The notes under the pieces: model-generated | Database searches by the model: none | What the model was told of the DNA's origin: nothing | What the model saw: only the letters and a program-made list of their open reading frames with translations | From: Rhipidocladum racemiflorum | Taxonomy: Eukaryota > Streptophyta > Magnoliopsida > Poales > Poaceae | Length of the DNA stretch: 64,000 nucleotides | Assembly (NCBI GenBank): GCA_036346355.1 | Contig: CM070588.1 | Span: forward strand, 14,059,914-14,123,913 | Direction: 5' to 3' | Made by a program: the position numbers and the translations under genes | Shown: positions 42,173-55,088 of the stretch, piece after piece | Numbering within the stretch: position 1 is the stretch's first letter | How the letters are laid out: the number at the start of each line of letters is the position of its first letter

Positions 42173-44486
42173 TGTGACACTACGGTATGGTGTGACATTA
42201 TAGAATGTGAAATTAGAGAATAAAACCTTTCGGCTTGAGGTTTACTCGCGTTTTTGGGCCGTTTGAAGTGTTGTGACACCACGGAGTGTCGTAACCTTAT
42301 TTAACGTGCATGATAAGGTCAATAACATTATGAGATGTGGAATTAAGGTTAAAACTATAGGATATGGAGGTTAATAGCTTTTCCGGGGCGTTTCCGGGGT
42401 TTTGGGCCTTCCCGGGGGAGTTTGGGCCTTGGTAGGCTTTGGTGGGATGGAGTAGGTCTCCGTAACGGACTAGGATTGGGTGTGGGGGCTGGTAAAAGGG
42501 CTCCCCACCAGCCTTTTGGGCGTTCTCCCCCTGCCCTTGGGCGCCCCCACCTCTCCCTCCAAGCCCTAGCCGCCACCCCCACCTTCCCCTCTCCCTTCCT
42601 TGCGCCTCCACCTCCCCCATTGCTCCCCACCTCTCCACCACCTATCCTCCACCCCCTTGCTTCCCTAGGGTGGTCTCCACACCTCTGCACCTTGTGGATC
42701 CATCCGTTGGAGCGAGGAGCGAGGAGCGAGGAGCGTGGAGCGAGGAGCGATCCGCGAGGAGATCTATTGGAGATTCGTTCGTTGGGCAAAGGTATGATCA
42801 TGGGGATCCTTGGGTTTGATCTAGGTACTGTTCTTAGGGTGTTTATGAAGTTTTTAGATCAATTTGTGGTGCTGGGTTGGAGTTCTTTGGGTTAGATCTA
42901 GACGTTGCCACGTTTCTGTTTTCGGGTAGATTGAGCAGTCGGGCTAGGGTTCGAGTTTTTGTCGACATAGAATCCGAATCTGTCCGTACGGACTTAAAAT
43001 AAGTTGTAGATAATTTAATTATCTTTCCGTGGACATAAAGCACGTTAAAATCCGATCAGCCATTTGAAAGTTATGGCCGTTTTACCGAGCGTGTTAAAAT
43101 CTGTGACGCGATTGGAACAGATCGTAGTAATCTGTAGATTAAACAATTTTAGAGTCCGAATCAGTCTTTCCGTATAACTCGAAAAAGGTAGGAAATTTCC
43201 TAAGCTTCGCGATGGTGTACTCGTTTAATCGATTTGGAGTCCCAGAACTCAAGTTATGCTTTTTGCAAGGCTGCTGTCCTGTCGGGACAGAACCTCTGTT
43301 TTTAGGTTTTGCGAGTAGTGGGCGTTGTCGGGTTAGATGGGGTTTTGCGTACTGTTTTGTGGGTATGATTGTGAATGTGTGATGCCTATGTGCAGGTGGT
43401 GTGACACCGGGAGTGCCCTCGACTTCCCACAAATCCGTCGTCCGCGGTTGAGGCAAGTGTGTTGTGATGGATAGCGATTTGTAGGTTGCTTGTTGAGAAT
43501 AGATGGAATTGACTACATGATATACGATCACTTGCCATGCTTTTATGATTGCCAATGATATGATGAGCATGTTTAATATGTTATGATGCCATGTGTTAAT
43601 ATGTGAGTTAAATATGTTGTTGGCATAAATGCATACATGGCATGTTACATGGCTCGAGCGGTGTGAAAGTCATAACTAGTCCGGGAAGGTCGGTGAGAAA
43701 GTTATGACTAATCCGGAAAGCCATTGAGTAAGTCCTACATCGTGATTCCATCCATGTGGTGTTTGGAAGCGAGGAGTAGGCACCCTCCATCTTGGGGATG
43801 GAAGGGGGGAGAGGGTGCACACCGACGGGTGTGTACTCAACTATACCGGTATGAGTTTCCAAGGAGATATGAGCATAGCATTGCATTGCATTACAATACA
43901 TATTAAATGATGAGGATGTTGTTATGTGTTTAAGTATGAGATGTTATATGTGACGTGAGGTATTATTGTCTTGTAAATGATCTTGTTGTCCATTGCAATA
44001 TGCTTGCTGAGTTTTCGAACTCACGCTTGTGTTTTATGTTGTTTTTTTAAGGTACTTGAGATCGGCATGCGGGAAAAAGGGGTTTAGCTACACTTCTACA
44101 CGTAGCTCCACCATCATAATCCATAAATACACACTTGGAGACATGATATTAAGAGTTGTGCCTTAAACTTAATGTATGGTTTAATTTAGCATGCTTGTGA
44201 TTCCTTATTTGCTTCGTTATAGATTATGAAGTGGTTGAGCGTGGTATTAATGGCGTAATTCGATGATATGTCCATTTATGTTGATGTTCTAGATGTCGTG
44301 TGCTATGATATATCTTGCCATGATTTCGATATTGTGTTAGTTCATGGAAAAACAAAGGAGATGCTGCCGAAATATCGGTTTTTAGCATATATCCCTTTGC
44401 TGGAATTTATGTTTAAATGTGGCATTTAGATGTTGTTTAGCTTATGTTTGGTAGCATTCGGGCATATTAAATGCCGGGGTGTTACA
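42173..44486 (+). repeat. NC-c LTR B (full length)
   Basis: Follows the PPT, so it is the 3' LTR that matches the interior. Its 5' half (to about 43440) differs clearly from LTR A, for example at the GAGCGAG repeat and AGATTCGTTCGTTGGGC, while its 3' half is nearly identical to A. That abrupt change suggests recombination or gene conversion. Hairpin at 43815-43836, stem-loop at 44008-44023. Confidence 0.88.
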
Positions 44487-46268
44487 TCATGGATCCATCC
44501 GAGGAGCGAGGAGCGAGGAGCGAGGAGCAAGGTGCGAGGAGCGAGGAGCGAAGAGCGAGGAGATCTATTGGAGTTTTCGTGCGTCGGGCAAAGGTATGAC
44601 CATGGGAACCCTGGGGATTGATCTAGGTACTGTTATTAAGGTGTTTATCAAGTTTTTAGATCAATTGGAGGTGCTGGATTGGAGTAATTTGGGTTAGATC
44701 TAGATGTTGCCACGTTTCTGTTTTGGGACAGCATTAGCAGTCGGGCTAGGGTTTGAGTTTTCGTCAATTTAGATTCCGATTCTGTCCGTACGGATGTTGA
44801 AGAAGTTGTAGATAATTTAATTATCTTTCCGTGGACATAAAGCACGTTAAATTCCGATCAGCCGTTTGAAAGTTATGGCTTTTTTACCGAGCGTGTCAAA
44901 ATCTGTGACGTAATTGGAACAGATCACGGTAATCTGTAGATTAGACGACTTTAGAGTCCGAATCAGTCTTTCCTTATACCTAGATAAAGTTGGGAAATTT
45001 CCTAAGCTACGCGAGGATGTACTCGTTTAATTGATTCGGAGTCCCAGAACTCAAGTTATGCCTTTTGCAATGCTGCTGTCCCAACGGGACAGAACCTCTG
45101 TTTTTAGGTTTTTCGAGTAGTTGGCAATGTCGGGGTAGATGAGGGTTTGTGTACTGTTTTGTGGACATTATTGTGAGCGTGTGGTACCTATGTGCAGGTG
45201 GTGCAACCCCGGGAGTGCCCTCTACTTCCCGCCAATCCGTTGCCCGTGGTTGAGGCAAGTGTGTTGTGATGGATAGCGATTTGTAGGTTGCTTGTTGAGA
45301 ATAGATGGAATTGACTACATGATATATGATCACTTGCCATGCTTTTATGATTGCCAATGATATGATGAGCATGTTTAATATGTTATGATGCCATGTGTTA
45401 ATATGTGAGTTAAATATGATGTTGGCATAAATGCATACATGGCATGTTACATGGCTCGGGCGGTGAGAAAGTCATAACTAGTCCGGGAAGGTCGGTGAGA
45501 AAGTTATGACTAATCCGGAAAGCCAATGAGTAAGTCCTACATCATGATTCCATTCACCGCGGTGAACGGAAGCGAGGAGTAGGCACCCTCCATCTTCGGG
45601 ATGGAAGGGGGGAGAGGGTGCACACCGACGGGTGTGTACTCAACCATACCGGTATGAGTTTCCAAGGAGACATGAGCATTGCATTACATTGCATACATAA
45701 TGATGATGATATTGTTAAGTGTTCTTGAATGAGATGATATATACGATGGGAGATGTTATTGCCTTGATATTGTTCTTGTTGTCCATTGCAATATGCTTGC
45801 TGAGTTTCGAACTCACGCTTGTGTTTTCTTGTTATTTTAGGTACCATGAGAACGGCATGCGGGGAAGGGAAATAGTCACACGCCCACACGTAGCTTCACC
45901 ATATTGATTCCACAAGTCATTCTATTAGTTTGATAATAAATTGCGTGTGATGATTATTGCTTTAAGGTTTAGCTTTGTTTATGAGAGATTTATTGTTCGT
46001 TTGACACTTGGAGACTTTAAGTGCTTGATGTTAGTCTTATATTGTCGTTAAGACTCCATTTATTGCTATTTTAGATGTCTCTCATATTGCCTTATAATGC
46101 TATACTGTTGTTGCTCCTTAAATCCATGTTAAAACAAAGGAGGTGCTGCCGAAATCTCGGTTTTTAGCCTATGCACCTTTGCTGGAATTTTATGTTAAAT
46201 GTGGTATTTAGATGTTGTTTAGCTTATGTTTGGTAGCATTCAGGCATATTAAATGCCGGGGTGTTACA
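44487..46268 (+). repeat. NC-c LTR C (partial, lacks about the first 530 bp)
   Basis: Starts inside the LTR at TCATGGATCCATCCGAGG and runs to GCCGGGGTGTTACA. Its 5' part is A-like; the segment from about 45660 to 46200 is a different variant (ATGATGATGATATTG, GTACCATGAGAACGG). Hairpin 45618-45639, stem-loop 45801-45815. Confidence 0.85.
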
Positions 46269-47968
46269 GTATGACCATGGGAACCCTGGGGATTGATCTA
46301 GGTACTGTTATTAAGGTATTTATCAAGTTTTTAGATCAATTGGAGGTGCTGGATTGGAGTAATTTGGGTTAGATCTAGATGTTGTCACGTTTCTGTTTTG
46401 GGACAGCATGAGCAGTCGGGCTAGGGTTCGAGTTTTCGTCGATTTAGAATCCGATTCTGTCCGTACGGATGTTGAAGAAGTTGTAGTTAATTTAATTATC
46501 TTTCCGTGGACATAAAGCACGTTAAATTCTGATCAGCCGTTTGAAAGTTATGGCTGTTTTACCGAGCGTGTTAAAATCTGTGACGTAATTGGAACAGATC
46601 ACGGTAATCTGTAGATTAGACGACTTTAGAATCCGAATCAGTCTTTCCATATACCTAGAGAAAGTTGGGAAATTTCCTAAGCTACGCGAGGATGTACTCG
46701 TTTAATTGATTCGGAGAGGCAGAACTCAAGTTATGCCTTTTGCAAGGCTGCTGTCCCGCCGGGACAGAACCTCTGTTTTTAGGTTTTGCGAGTAGATGGC
46801 AATGTCGGGGTACATGAGGGTTTGCGTACTATTTTGTGGTTATGTTTGTGAGCGTGTGGTACCTATGTGCAAGTGGTGCGACCCCGGTTGTGCCCTCTAC
46901 TTCCCGCCAATCCGTTGCACGTGGTTGAGGCAAGTGTGTTGTGATGGATAGCGATTTGTAGGTTGCTTGTTGAGAATAGATGGAATTGACTACATGATAT
47001 ATGATCACTTGCCATGCATTTATGATTGCCAATGATATGATGAGCATGTTTAATATGTTATGATGCCATGTGTTAATATGTGAGTTAAATATGATGTTGG
47101 CATAAATGCATACATGGCATGTTACATGGCTCGGGCGGTGAGAAAGTCATAACTAGTCCGGGAAGGTCAGTGAGAAAGTTATGACTAATCCGGAAAGCCA
47201 TTGAGTAAGTCCTACATCGTGATTCCATCCACGTGGTGTTTGGAAGCGAGGAGTAGGCACCCTCCATCTTCGGGATGGAAGGGGGGAGAGGGTGCACACC
47301 GACGGGTGTGTACTCAACCATAACGGTGTGAGTTTCCAAGGAGATATGAGCATAGCATTGCATTGCATTGCATTACAATACATATTAAATGATGAGGATG
47401 TTGTTATGTGTTCAAGTATGAGATGTTATATGTGACGTGAGGTATTATTGTCTTGTAAATGATCTTGTTTGTCCATTGCAATATGCTTGTTGAGATTTCG
47501 AACTCACGCTTGTGTTTTATGTTGTTTTTTTAGGTACTTGAGATCGGCATGCGGGAAAAAGGGGTTTAGCTACACTTCTACACGTAGCTCCACCATCATA
47601 ATCCATAAATACACACTTGGAGACATGATATTAAGAGTTGTGCCTTAAACTTAATGTATGGTTTAATTTAGCATGCTTGTGATTCCTTATTTGCTTCGTT
47701 ATAGATTATGAAGTGGTTGAGCGTGGTATTAATGGCGTAATTCGATGATATGTCCATTTATGTTGATGTTCTAGATGTCATGTGCTATGATATATCTTGC
47801 CATGATTTCGATATTGTGTTAATTCATGGAAAAACAAAGGAGATGCTGCCGAAATATCGGTTTTTAGCATATATCCCTTTGCTGGAATTTATGTTTAAAT
47901 GTGGCATTTAGATGTTGTTTAGCTTATGTTTGGTAGCATTCGGGCATATTAAATGCCGGGGTGTTACA
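46269..47968 (+). repeat. NC-c LTR D (partial, lacks about the first 645 bp)
   Basis: Starts at GTATGACCATGGGAACCC, inside the LTR, and runs to the final GTTACA before TATAC. It is close to LTR A throughout, so it may be the true 3' LTR of the first insertion. The ATACCGGTAT palindrome (here ATAACGGTGT) and one stem position (47491-47506) are damaged. Confidence 0.85.
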
Positions 47969-47973
47969 TATAC
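47969..47973. repeat. target-site duplication of NC-c, right
   Basis: TATAC directly after the last LTR end GTTACA. Removing the insert and one copy restores the RNase H codons VYTDHK, which confirms the boundaries. Confidence 0.92.
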
Positions 47974-49640
47974 GGACCATAAGAGTCTTAAATACATCTT
48001 CACCCAATCGGATCTGAACATGAGGCAGAGAACATGGTTAGAATTAATCAAGGACTACAATGTTGGGATCCATTATCATCCCGGGAAGGTCAATGTGGTG
48101 GCTGATGCATTGAGTCGGAAAAGCCATACTGTGAACATGTTGATAGCCACGAGTCAGGACGAGCTATGCAAGGATTTTCAGAGAATGCAGATTGAGGTGG
48201 TGCACAAAGGATTCTTGGCCGCACTGGAAGTAAAGCCTACCCTGGAAGACCAGATCCGAGAATGACAGAAGGACGATGACAAGGTCCTGCGAATCAAGTC
48301 CAAGATGGAGGAAGGCAAGGCGAACGACTTTAGGCTGGATGAGCAAGACACATTATGGATGAAGGATCGAATCTGTGTGCCGAATAAGAAGGGACTGAAG
48401 CAACTGATTCTGGAAGAAGCCCATGACTCCAAGTATTCAATTCATCCAGGAAGTGCAAAGATATATCAGGACCTGAAGGAAAGATTCTGGTGGCCGAGTA
48501 TGAAACGTGAAGTTGCCGAGCACGTTGCATTGTGCGATATATGTCAGCGAGTCAAGGCAATGCATCAGAGACCAGCAGGATTGCTGCAGCCGTTGAAGAT
48601 ACCTGAGTGGAAATGGGAGGAAATCGGAATGGACTTCATTACTGGTTTACCTAAAACTCAAGGAGGATATGACTCCATATGGGTTATAGTGGACCGCTTG
48701 ACTAAGGTCGCCCATTTTATTCCCGTAAAGACCACTTACTCGGGAGATAAATTAGCAGAGTTGTATATGACCAGGATCGTCTGTTTGCATGGAGTGCCGA
48801 AGAAGATTGTATCGGACAGAGGTACCCAGTTTACCTCGAGATTCTAGAATAAGCTGCATGAAGCAATGGGGACCCGTTTGAACTTTAGTACAGCATATCA
48901 TCCGGAGATAGACGGACAGATCGAAAGAGTTAATCAGATACTGGAAGATATGTTAAGAGCTTGTGCACTGGCTTATGCTACCTCTTGGGATAAGTGTTTG
49001 CCGTATGCCGAGTTTAGCTATAATAACAGTTACCAAGCAAGTTTACAGATGTCACCTTTTGAGGCATTGTATGGTCGACCCTGTCGAACGCCATTAAACT
49101 GGAATGAGACAGGCGAACGCCGTGTCATTGGGCCGGATATTCTTCAAGAAGCTGAAGAGCAGATTGCCATGATCAGGGAAAGATTGAAGATAGCCCAATC
49201 GAGACAAAAGAGTTATGCCGATAACCGTCACCGGGATCTGAGTTTTGAGCCGAAAGATTTTGTTTTCCTCCGAGTTACACCTCTCAAGGGAGTCAAGAGA
49301 TTCCATGCCAAAGGGAAGCTCGCGCCGCGATATGTGGACCATTCAAGGTATTGTGCCGCAGAGGTGAAGTTGCCTACCAATTGGAGTTGCCACAATCATC
49401 AGCAAGAGTTCATGATGTGTTCCATGTGTCACAACTGAAAAAGTGTCTCCGAGTACCAGGTGAGCAAACCCCGCTGGAGTCAATAGAGCTGCAAGAGGAT
49501 CTGACTTATAAGGATCGAGAGACAAGGAATAAGTCAACCCGTTTCTGCAGAGTCTAGTGGAGTAACCATGCAGAGAGTGAAGCAACTTGGGAGCGCCAGG
49601 AGGATTTGAGGAAAGAATTTCCGAACCTATTCCTTAGTTA
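47969..49640 (+). pseudogene. pol: TK-2 pol, second part (RNase H end, integrase, chromodomain)
   Basis: Resumes in RNase H with TDHKSLKYIFTQSDLN and GKVNVVADALSRKS, then the integrase zinc region (SIHPGSAKIYQDL, CDICQ), MDFITGLP, SDRGTQF, and GQIERVNQ with D35E spacing. Tail: GVHDVFHVSQLKK and ESEATWERQEDLRKEFPNLF. Stops: TGA at 48263-48265, TAG at 48845 where TK-1 has Trp, TAG near 49554 at a Gln position of TK-1. A frameshift lies near 49330-49350, and about 25 bp are lost after EDLTYK. Joined across NC-c the reading frame is continuous in RNase H. Confidence 0.9.
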
Positions 49641-49666
49641 GCCCTGAATCTCGGGGATGAGATTCT

Positions 49667-49681
49667 GTTAAGGGGGAGGTT
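49667..49681 (+). promoter_or_regulatory. polypurine tract of TK-2
   Basis: GTTAAGGGGGAGGTT directly before TGTAACACCCC, identical to that of TK-1. Confidence 0.87.
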
Positions 49682-50862
49682 TGTAACACCCCAATTTTTT
49701 ATTTTCATAAATTTAAATGAAATCTTGCACTTTGGTGAATTTTTGGAATTTTCTGGGATTTATTTGGATTTAATTTGAATTTATTTCCTTTTGAAATAAT
49801 TAAAGAATTTAATTTTGCAAATAAAATGTTGTTGGAAATATTATATTTGAGTCCCAAATGCCTTAAATATTTTCTAGAATTTTTCTGGAATTTTTCTGAG
49901 TAGTTTGCTATTTTTTCTTGAATTAAATGAATTTCTGGAAATTAATTTGAGTATTTAAATCGCTGGAAAATCAAACCGGGTTTTAGTGTTCAAGCGACCG
50001 AGCCCGAGTCGGACTCGAGTCCGAGTCCGACCCGAACCACGGTCCAACCAAACCGAGTCGGGCCGAACCCTAACCCTCCCGACCATTGGATCAGGATCCA
50101 ACGGTCGAGATCAAGCCACGTCACCCGAGCAGTGTGCACTGAGCCCTCGCACGTGGCCATTGGATCTTGATCCAACGGCCCACGTTGTGCCACGTCACCC
50201 AATCCGAATGGGATTCGGATTCCGCCGCAGCAACCGGGTGGTCCTCGGTCTCCACGATTTTCACGGAAGCCGAGGCCCCTATTTAATGAACCGCCGCCAC
50301 CACCGTGTAGCCCTCTTCCGTGCGCACCCGTAGCCCTAACTCACCGAGGTCAAGCCGTCGTGGTCGCGCCATAATCGCTCGCCGTAGTTGGTCGTGCGTT
50401 CCGCCGCGGTTTCGTGCTGTTTCCGCCACCATCCGCCGTCCTCCGCCGTCATCGAGCCTAGATCCGGAACCGCAAGGACAAGGCGCACCTGGAGGTACCA
50501 CCCACTTCGCCGGAGATGCACGGAAACGCCGTTGGCTAGGTCGTCGTCCCCAACTCCGATGACCTAGCTCCGCCGCACGCCATCGCCGAACTCGTAAGCT
50601 CTCTCCACCGTCCGATCAAGATCGTGCGGCTCAGGTTCATCCACGTCACCCCCGCAACGAATCCATGTTGCGGTTTTAGATTCAATCCCAACCGTCCGAT
50701 CAAGGTCGAGCAACCAGCTATATTTCCTTTTAATAAAGTACTTTAATATTTCGTTGAGTATGATAGTGATATTTACCAATGTTGAGACTGTGTGCACTAG
50801 CGTGATCCTGGACTAGTGCTGAATACACAGAGGGTCCGGATTTGCAAATTCGGGTCCTGACA
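49682..50862 (+). repeat. TK-2 3' LTR, internally deleted (1181 bp)
   Basis: Starts TGTAACACCCC and ends GGGTCCTGACA. The first kilobase matches the 5' LTR; near 50700 it jumps to the last 120 or so bases of the TK LTR, so well over 1.5 kb including the TGACGTCA cluster and the micro-ORF is gone. TATA-like box at 50278-50287, dyads near 50083 and 50156. Confidence 0.9.
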
Positions 50863-51068
50863 CCTTGTTAGAATAATCTCCAATTATGCTATCTTGCTAT
50901 GCCTCTATTATTGATGCTGAAAAACCATGGAAAAACAAAGTATATGCTGCCAAATTTTTGTGTAGGCTATTAGCGTAGTTGCTAAATTTATTGTTAATTA
51001 TGTGTTTTGTTCGCTGCTAGTACCCTTTGTGGTGACATTTGCGGTATACTAAATGCCGGGGTGTTACA
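50863..51068 (+). repeat. NC-b 5' LTR, remainder
   Basis: Resumes after TK-2 and contains the family's LTR end: ATGGAAAAACAAAG, TGCTGCCAAATTT, AAATGCCGGGGTGTTACA. It is followed directly by a primer-binding site, so this is a 5' LTR. Confidence 0.88.
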
Positions 51069-53379
51069 GTTGGTATCAGAGCGGGCTTCAGGTCCATGTT
51101 GTGTGAACTTAGTGAAATACCACAGGGTCAACTAAAATCTTGATCTTGGGAAAACTTAGAAACATGGCTTAGGTTATACTTAAAATTTTGCCATAGGATA
51201 GCAACATTAAAACTTGTGTAAGTGGAATAATTAATTTAAAATTTGACACACTTGGAACACAGTAGGATGGGTAATGGTTCATCATTGCATTACGCTTTAA
51301 TGTTATTTAAGATTTGATGAAGAATGTGATGTTATGATGATGTTTATGGTTAAGATTATGAAAGGGTTAAGTGAATAAAGGCGTCTATGTGAAATAGTTG
51401 TGCAAAGGGTTCAGTTATGTCCTTTTGGCCGTGGTAAGAGCTTTGGTTCTGGTGTGGCTTCGTAGAGCCACCACCGGAGGTGAATCTCTCGTAGGAGAGA
51501 GTTATTGTTTAATACAGCTTAGAGCGGAGAGTGTGTGGAGATGGTTGTTTTGGTTGTGTAATCGATGGTTTTAGAGAAAGAAGAGAGTTTGGTGTTGCGT
51601 CTTTATTAGTTGCTTTGCAAAGAAAATTATTGTTTTATTCTTGTCTTTGTCTTTCTCCGAGGTTGAAAGAAGTATTTGAAGTTTTATGCAAAACTTAAGT
51701 TGTATGGATTTATGTTTTGTGACTTTTTAGACAAGGAATTACTTGATCGCTTGGTTCCCTTTTGTGAAAAATTGTCTTTCAACCATTTTCCTTTGTGGGA
51801 GTCTTTAAGATTGAAATGTGTTTTGGAGAACTTTCGCATGACCAAGTTTGAGTCTTGTCTTATTGCAACTTTGAGATTCAATTTTCATTGTGAGATTTGG
51901 TTGGGTTTTCTAGAAAGAAAAATGCTGCAAACATCGTGAGTAATCATTTGAATAACGTTATTTGTCAATAGTGAGAATTGTTGTTTAGCATGTTGTTTAG
52001 TATGTAATAATATGGCTTATAGAATGATGTACTTCTAAGTTAATTTGTGAGTTGAATCAATTAAACGTAATTGTTATCTTTAGCTTAAGAATAAATGAAC
52101 TCCTAGTGTCGTAGATTACTCTATAGCGAGAATGATTAAATGTGTTAATGTACATGCTTAGAATCTGTTGCTTTATTTTACAGTGCCCATGACCATTGAA
52201 AGTGTCTAAAGTTTTAAATCTTGATGCATAGTTAGAACATTAAGATGATGTAAACTACTGTTAATGTAATAGTAAATTGGTTGGCCATTTAAAGACATCT
52301 TAATATAAGGTCGGTAAAACAATTTAATAATGATGGTGACCGACCCTAGCACATGATAGTCAACTAGAGTTATTATGTTTGGTATTACGAATTATTGAAA
52401 TAATTGGAAGTATGTATTGTGTTCGTGAAATGCTAATACAAATGTCAATTGAGAAGGTATAGGATTTGTTGTTTGATGATGTTGTTAAGAGCATTGGGAT
52501 GGTCTAACTTATTAAGTTATCTTAAATAGTTGGAGTATGTTGTGTAGTGGCAATTTGTTATAATATATGCATAGGGTAACTAAAAACAATATGGTTGTTT
52601 TTATGATTATGCAAATTATTGATATGGATGACTTAGTAGTGTTGATAATTGTGGGAAACCATTGTTAAAATAGAGAAAAGTGTAAAACAAATTGTGGCAT
52701 TATGTCGAGCACATGTGGTGATGTGATGAACAATGGATAATAATCATGTTGTAAGATTTTATCCTTAATGATTGTATATCTTAGAATCCTATTTACGAGT
52801 TTTGTCTTGTGGAGGTAATATTTACTTGTTGAAGTCATTCATTGTTTGAGTAAGTTTCGATTTGTCAAGATGTTGACGTATGGGTGGTATGAAATTTATA
52901 GGTTGACCATACTGAAAGATTTGTTGAAGTAGTATGTTTTAAATTTAGAATATGATGTTTTATGCTGTGGTGGTCCGTGGGGATCATGATGAGGTAGTCT
53001 TGGTTGGATGTCTTATGATAAGCATCATAAACTTTATTTATAAGTATTGGGAAAGGTAATTAGAGAAAAAATTTGTTATGTAGTTTTTGTTAAATCCTGA
53101 TGGGCCTTCTTAATGAGTAAATAGCGAATATTGAAATCTTGAATGGTAAGTGTAGTGGAATACTAGATATGGTGGAATTTATGCAGAACTTATGTTTAAA
53201 ATTTATATGGATTGGTTCGTTTGTTTGATATCATGGTTGAATGCTTTCGGTCAAGGTTTTCTTTTTGTTGTGTTTCAGAGTTTCCCTAAACTTAGAGTGA
53301 GTGTTGCCAAACATGGGATTAATTTTGAGGTTTGAAACTGAGGATAAAAGAATGATTAGCCTTGAGATAATTTGTGATG
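51069..53379 (+). mobile_element. NC-b non-coding internal region, 5' half
   Basis: Homologous to NC-c from 38106 on (shared phrases 'catggcttagg' and 'ccataggatagcaacattaaaacttg'). The longest frame is about 87 codons and has no motif. It is T-rich with scattered conserved blocks. Interrupted at 53380 by TK-3; the 3' half and 3' LTR are not in the window. Confidence 0.82.
51071..51082 (+). promoter_or_regulatory. primer-binding site of NC-b
   Basis: TGGTATCAGAGC, complementary to initiator Met tRNA, two bases after the LTR end GTTACA. Confidence 0.9.
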
Positions 53380-55088
53380 TGTAACACCCCAATTTTTGCT
53401 TTTCATGAATTTAAATGAAATTTAGCACTTTTCTGAATTTTTGGAATTTTCTGGAATTTATTTGGATTTAATTTCAATTTATTCCCATTTGAAATAATTA
53501 AAGATTTAAAAGTTATAGATAAAAATTTGTTGGAAATATTTTATTTGAGTCCAAAATGTCTCCAAGTATTTTCCAGAATTTTTCTGGAATTTTTCTGATT
53601 ATTTTGCTATTTTCTTGAATTATTTGAATTTCTAGAAATTATTTTGAATATTAAATCGCTGGAAAATAGCCGATTGGGTTTGTACTATTCACGCGACCGA
53701 GCCGGACTCGAGCCCGACCTGCATCAAGCTCGAGCTGCATCGCGGCGCATTCGAAGCCCTAGTCAGCGTGACCGTTGGATCGAGATCCAACAGCCAGCGT
53801 TGCGCCACGTCGCCCAATCCGAGTCTCGTTCGGACTCCGCCGCCGCCGCCGAGTGGGCCTCGGTTTCTGCGGCTTTCACGGAAGCCGAGACCCCTATTTA
53901 ATGCGACGTCGCCGCTATCGTGTTCCTCTCTTCCGCGGCGCACTCAGAGTCTAACCCACCGAGCCCGAAGCCGCCGCTGCTCGTCCGCTTAGAGCTCGCC
54001 GGTTGGATTCGTTCGCCGCGGTTTTCTCGCCGCTCGCCGTCCGCCGTCACCGAGCCCAAATCCGAATCCGCCGCGTCGAGCCGCATCGAGGGGTACCACT
54101 CACCTCGCTAGAGTGTGCCTAAAGCGCCGTCGGGCTCATCATCGTCTTCGTCTCCGGCCACCGAGCTCCACCGCACGCCATCGCCGAACCGCGAAGCTTC
54201 TCCGCTGTTAGATCTTCATCGCACGGCCAGGATTCGTCCACGTCACCTGCGGGTAAGCCTCATGTGTTAATCTTTAGATCTAATCTCAACCGTTGGATCT
54301 AGATCCAATGCCCTAGATTATGCCACGTAGCCCGTAACCGCACCGTCCTAGAAGTAATCTCAGCCGTTAGATCTAGATCGTACGGTTGGAGTTAGCCCGT
54401 GTTGTAGCATTAGATGTAATCTCGGCCATTCGATCAAGATCGAACGGCGTAGATTGAGCCACGTGTCGCCACCCGGGTCATGCCATGCCACCCCACGGTG
54501 AGGCGAAACCCGATCGAATCTGGACCGTCCGATCCAAATCGAACGGACCAGATTAACCGCGTTGCACCACAACGTGCGGAATTAGATCCAATCTGGACCG
54601 TTGATTTTCAAATCAACGGCCTAGATCAAGCCACGTGTCCGGAAGTTGGACCGGTCGGCCGCGAAGCGTCGTCGATGGCCGCCGCTAACGCCACGCTGCG
54701 TGACGCCACCGGGGCCCGCATGTTAGTGGCCTTGCCCACCGTGCGGTGACGTCATCTGTGACGTCACGCTAATGTCATGATGGGGGCCGCGTGTCAGTAC
54801 CGTCAGCCGAGCGTGGTGACGTCAGCTGCTGACGTCATTCCGTGGGTCCCACGTGTTAGTCACATGTGAACCCGTCGACCGGGTCCACGGTGGACCAAAA
54901 CCGAACCGTGGACCGAGTCCATGGACCCGCTAACGTTATGCTGATGTCATACTTCGATTTTTCAATAGAAAAATAATTCGGTGGAAAATCAAATCCCGTG
55001 CTGACGTCATTTTTCAGATTTTTTTCAACGGAAAAAGAAATGAATTAATTCGGTTTATTGATTTATTTGAATTTTCAAACTTCAAACG
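53380..55088 (+). repeat. TK-3 LTR, first part
   Basis: TGTAACACCCCAATTTTTGC start, then the TK plan in a more diverged form: TATA-like box (53893-53902), dyads near 53769, 54287, 54363, 54423, 54523 and 54595, and TGACGTCA sites at 54740-54860 and near 55000. CP-1 interrupts it at 55089. Only LTR sequence of this element is in the window. Confidence 0.87.
55084..55088. repeat. target-site duplication of CP-1, left
   Basis: AAACG before the LTR terminus TGTAGGATC, repeated exactly at 62705-62709. Confidence 0.92.

Larger units (their letters stand above)
35758..47968 (+). mobile_element. NC-c: non-autonomous LTR element with non-coding interior and four LTRs
   Basis: Structure: LTR A (35758-38105), PBS, non-coding interior (38106-42172), PPT, LTR B (42173-44486), LTR C partial (44487-46268), LTR D partial (46269-47968), all plus strand, within one perfect TATAC duplication. 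It encodes no gag or pol, so it must have used another element's proteins. Large non-coding LTR elements of this kind are called LARDs. The extra LTRs imply further nested insertions into its 3' LTR followed by recombination. Confidence 0.88.
21105..50862 (+). mobile_element. TK-2: Tekay/Del-like chromovirus, heavily interrupted
   Basis: Plus-strand sister of TK-1. Its own parts are the 5' LTR fragment (21105-23959), protease to chromodomain (34198-35757 and 47974-49640), PPT and 3' LTR (49682-50862). The LTR end, PBS, extra ORF and gag are missing. Flanking 5-mers are CCATG (21100-21104) and CCTTG (50863-50867), a duplication with one mismatch, consistent with one insertion into NC-b's LTR. 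TAT-2, CV-1, an opposite-strand fragment and NC-c occupy the rest. Confidence 0.85.
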
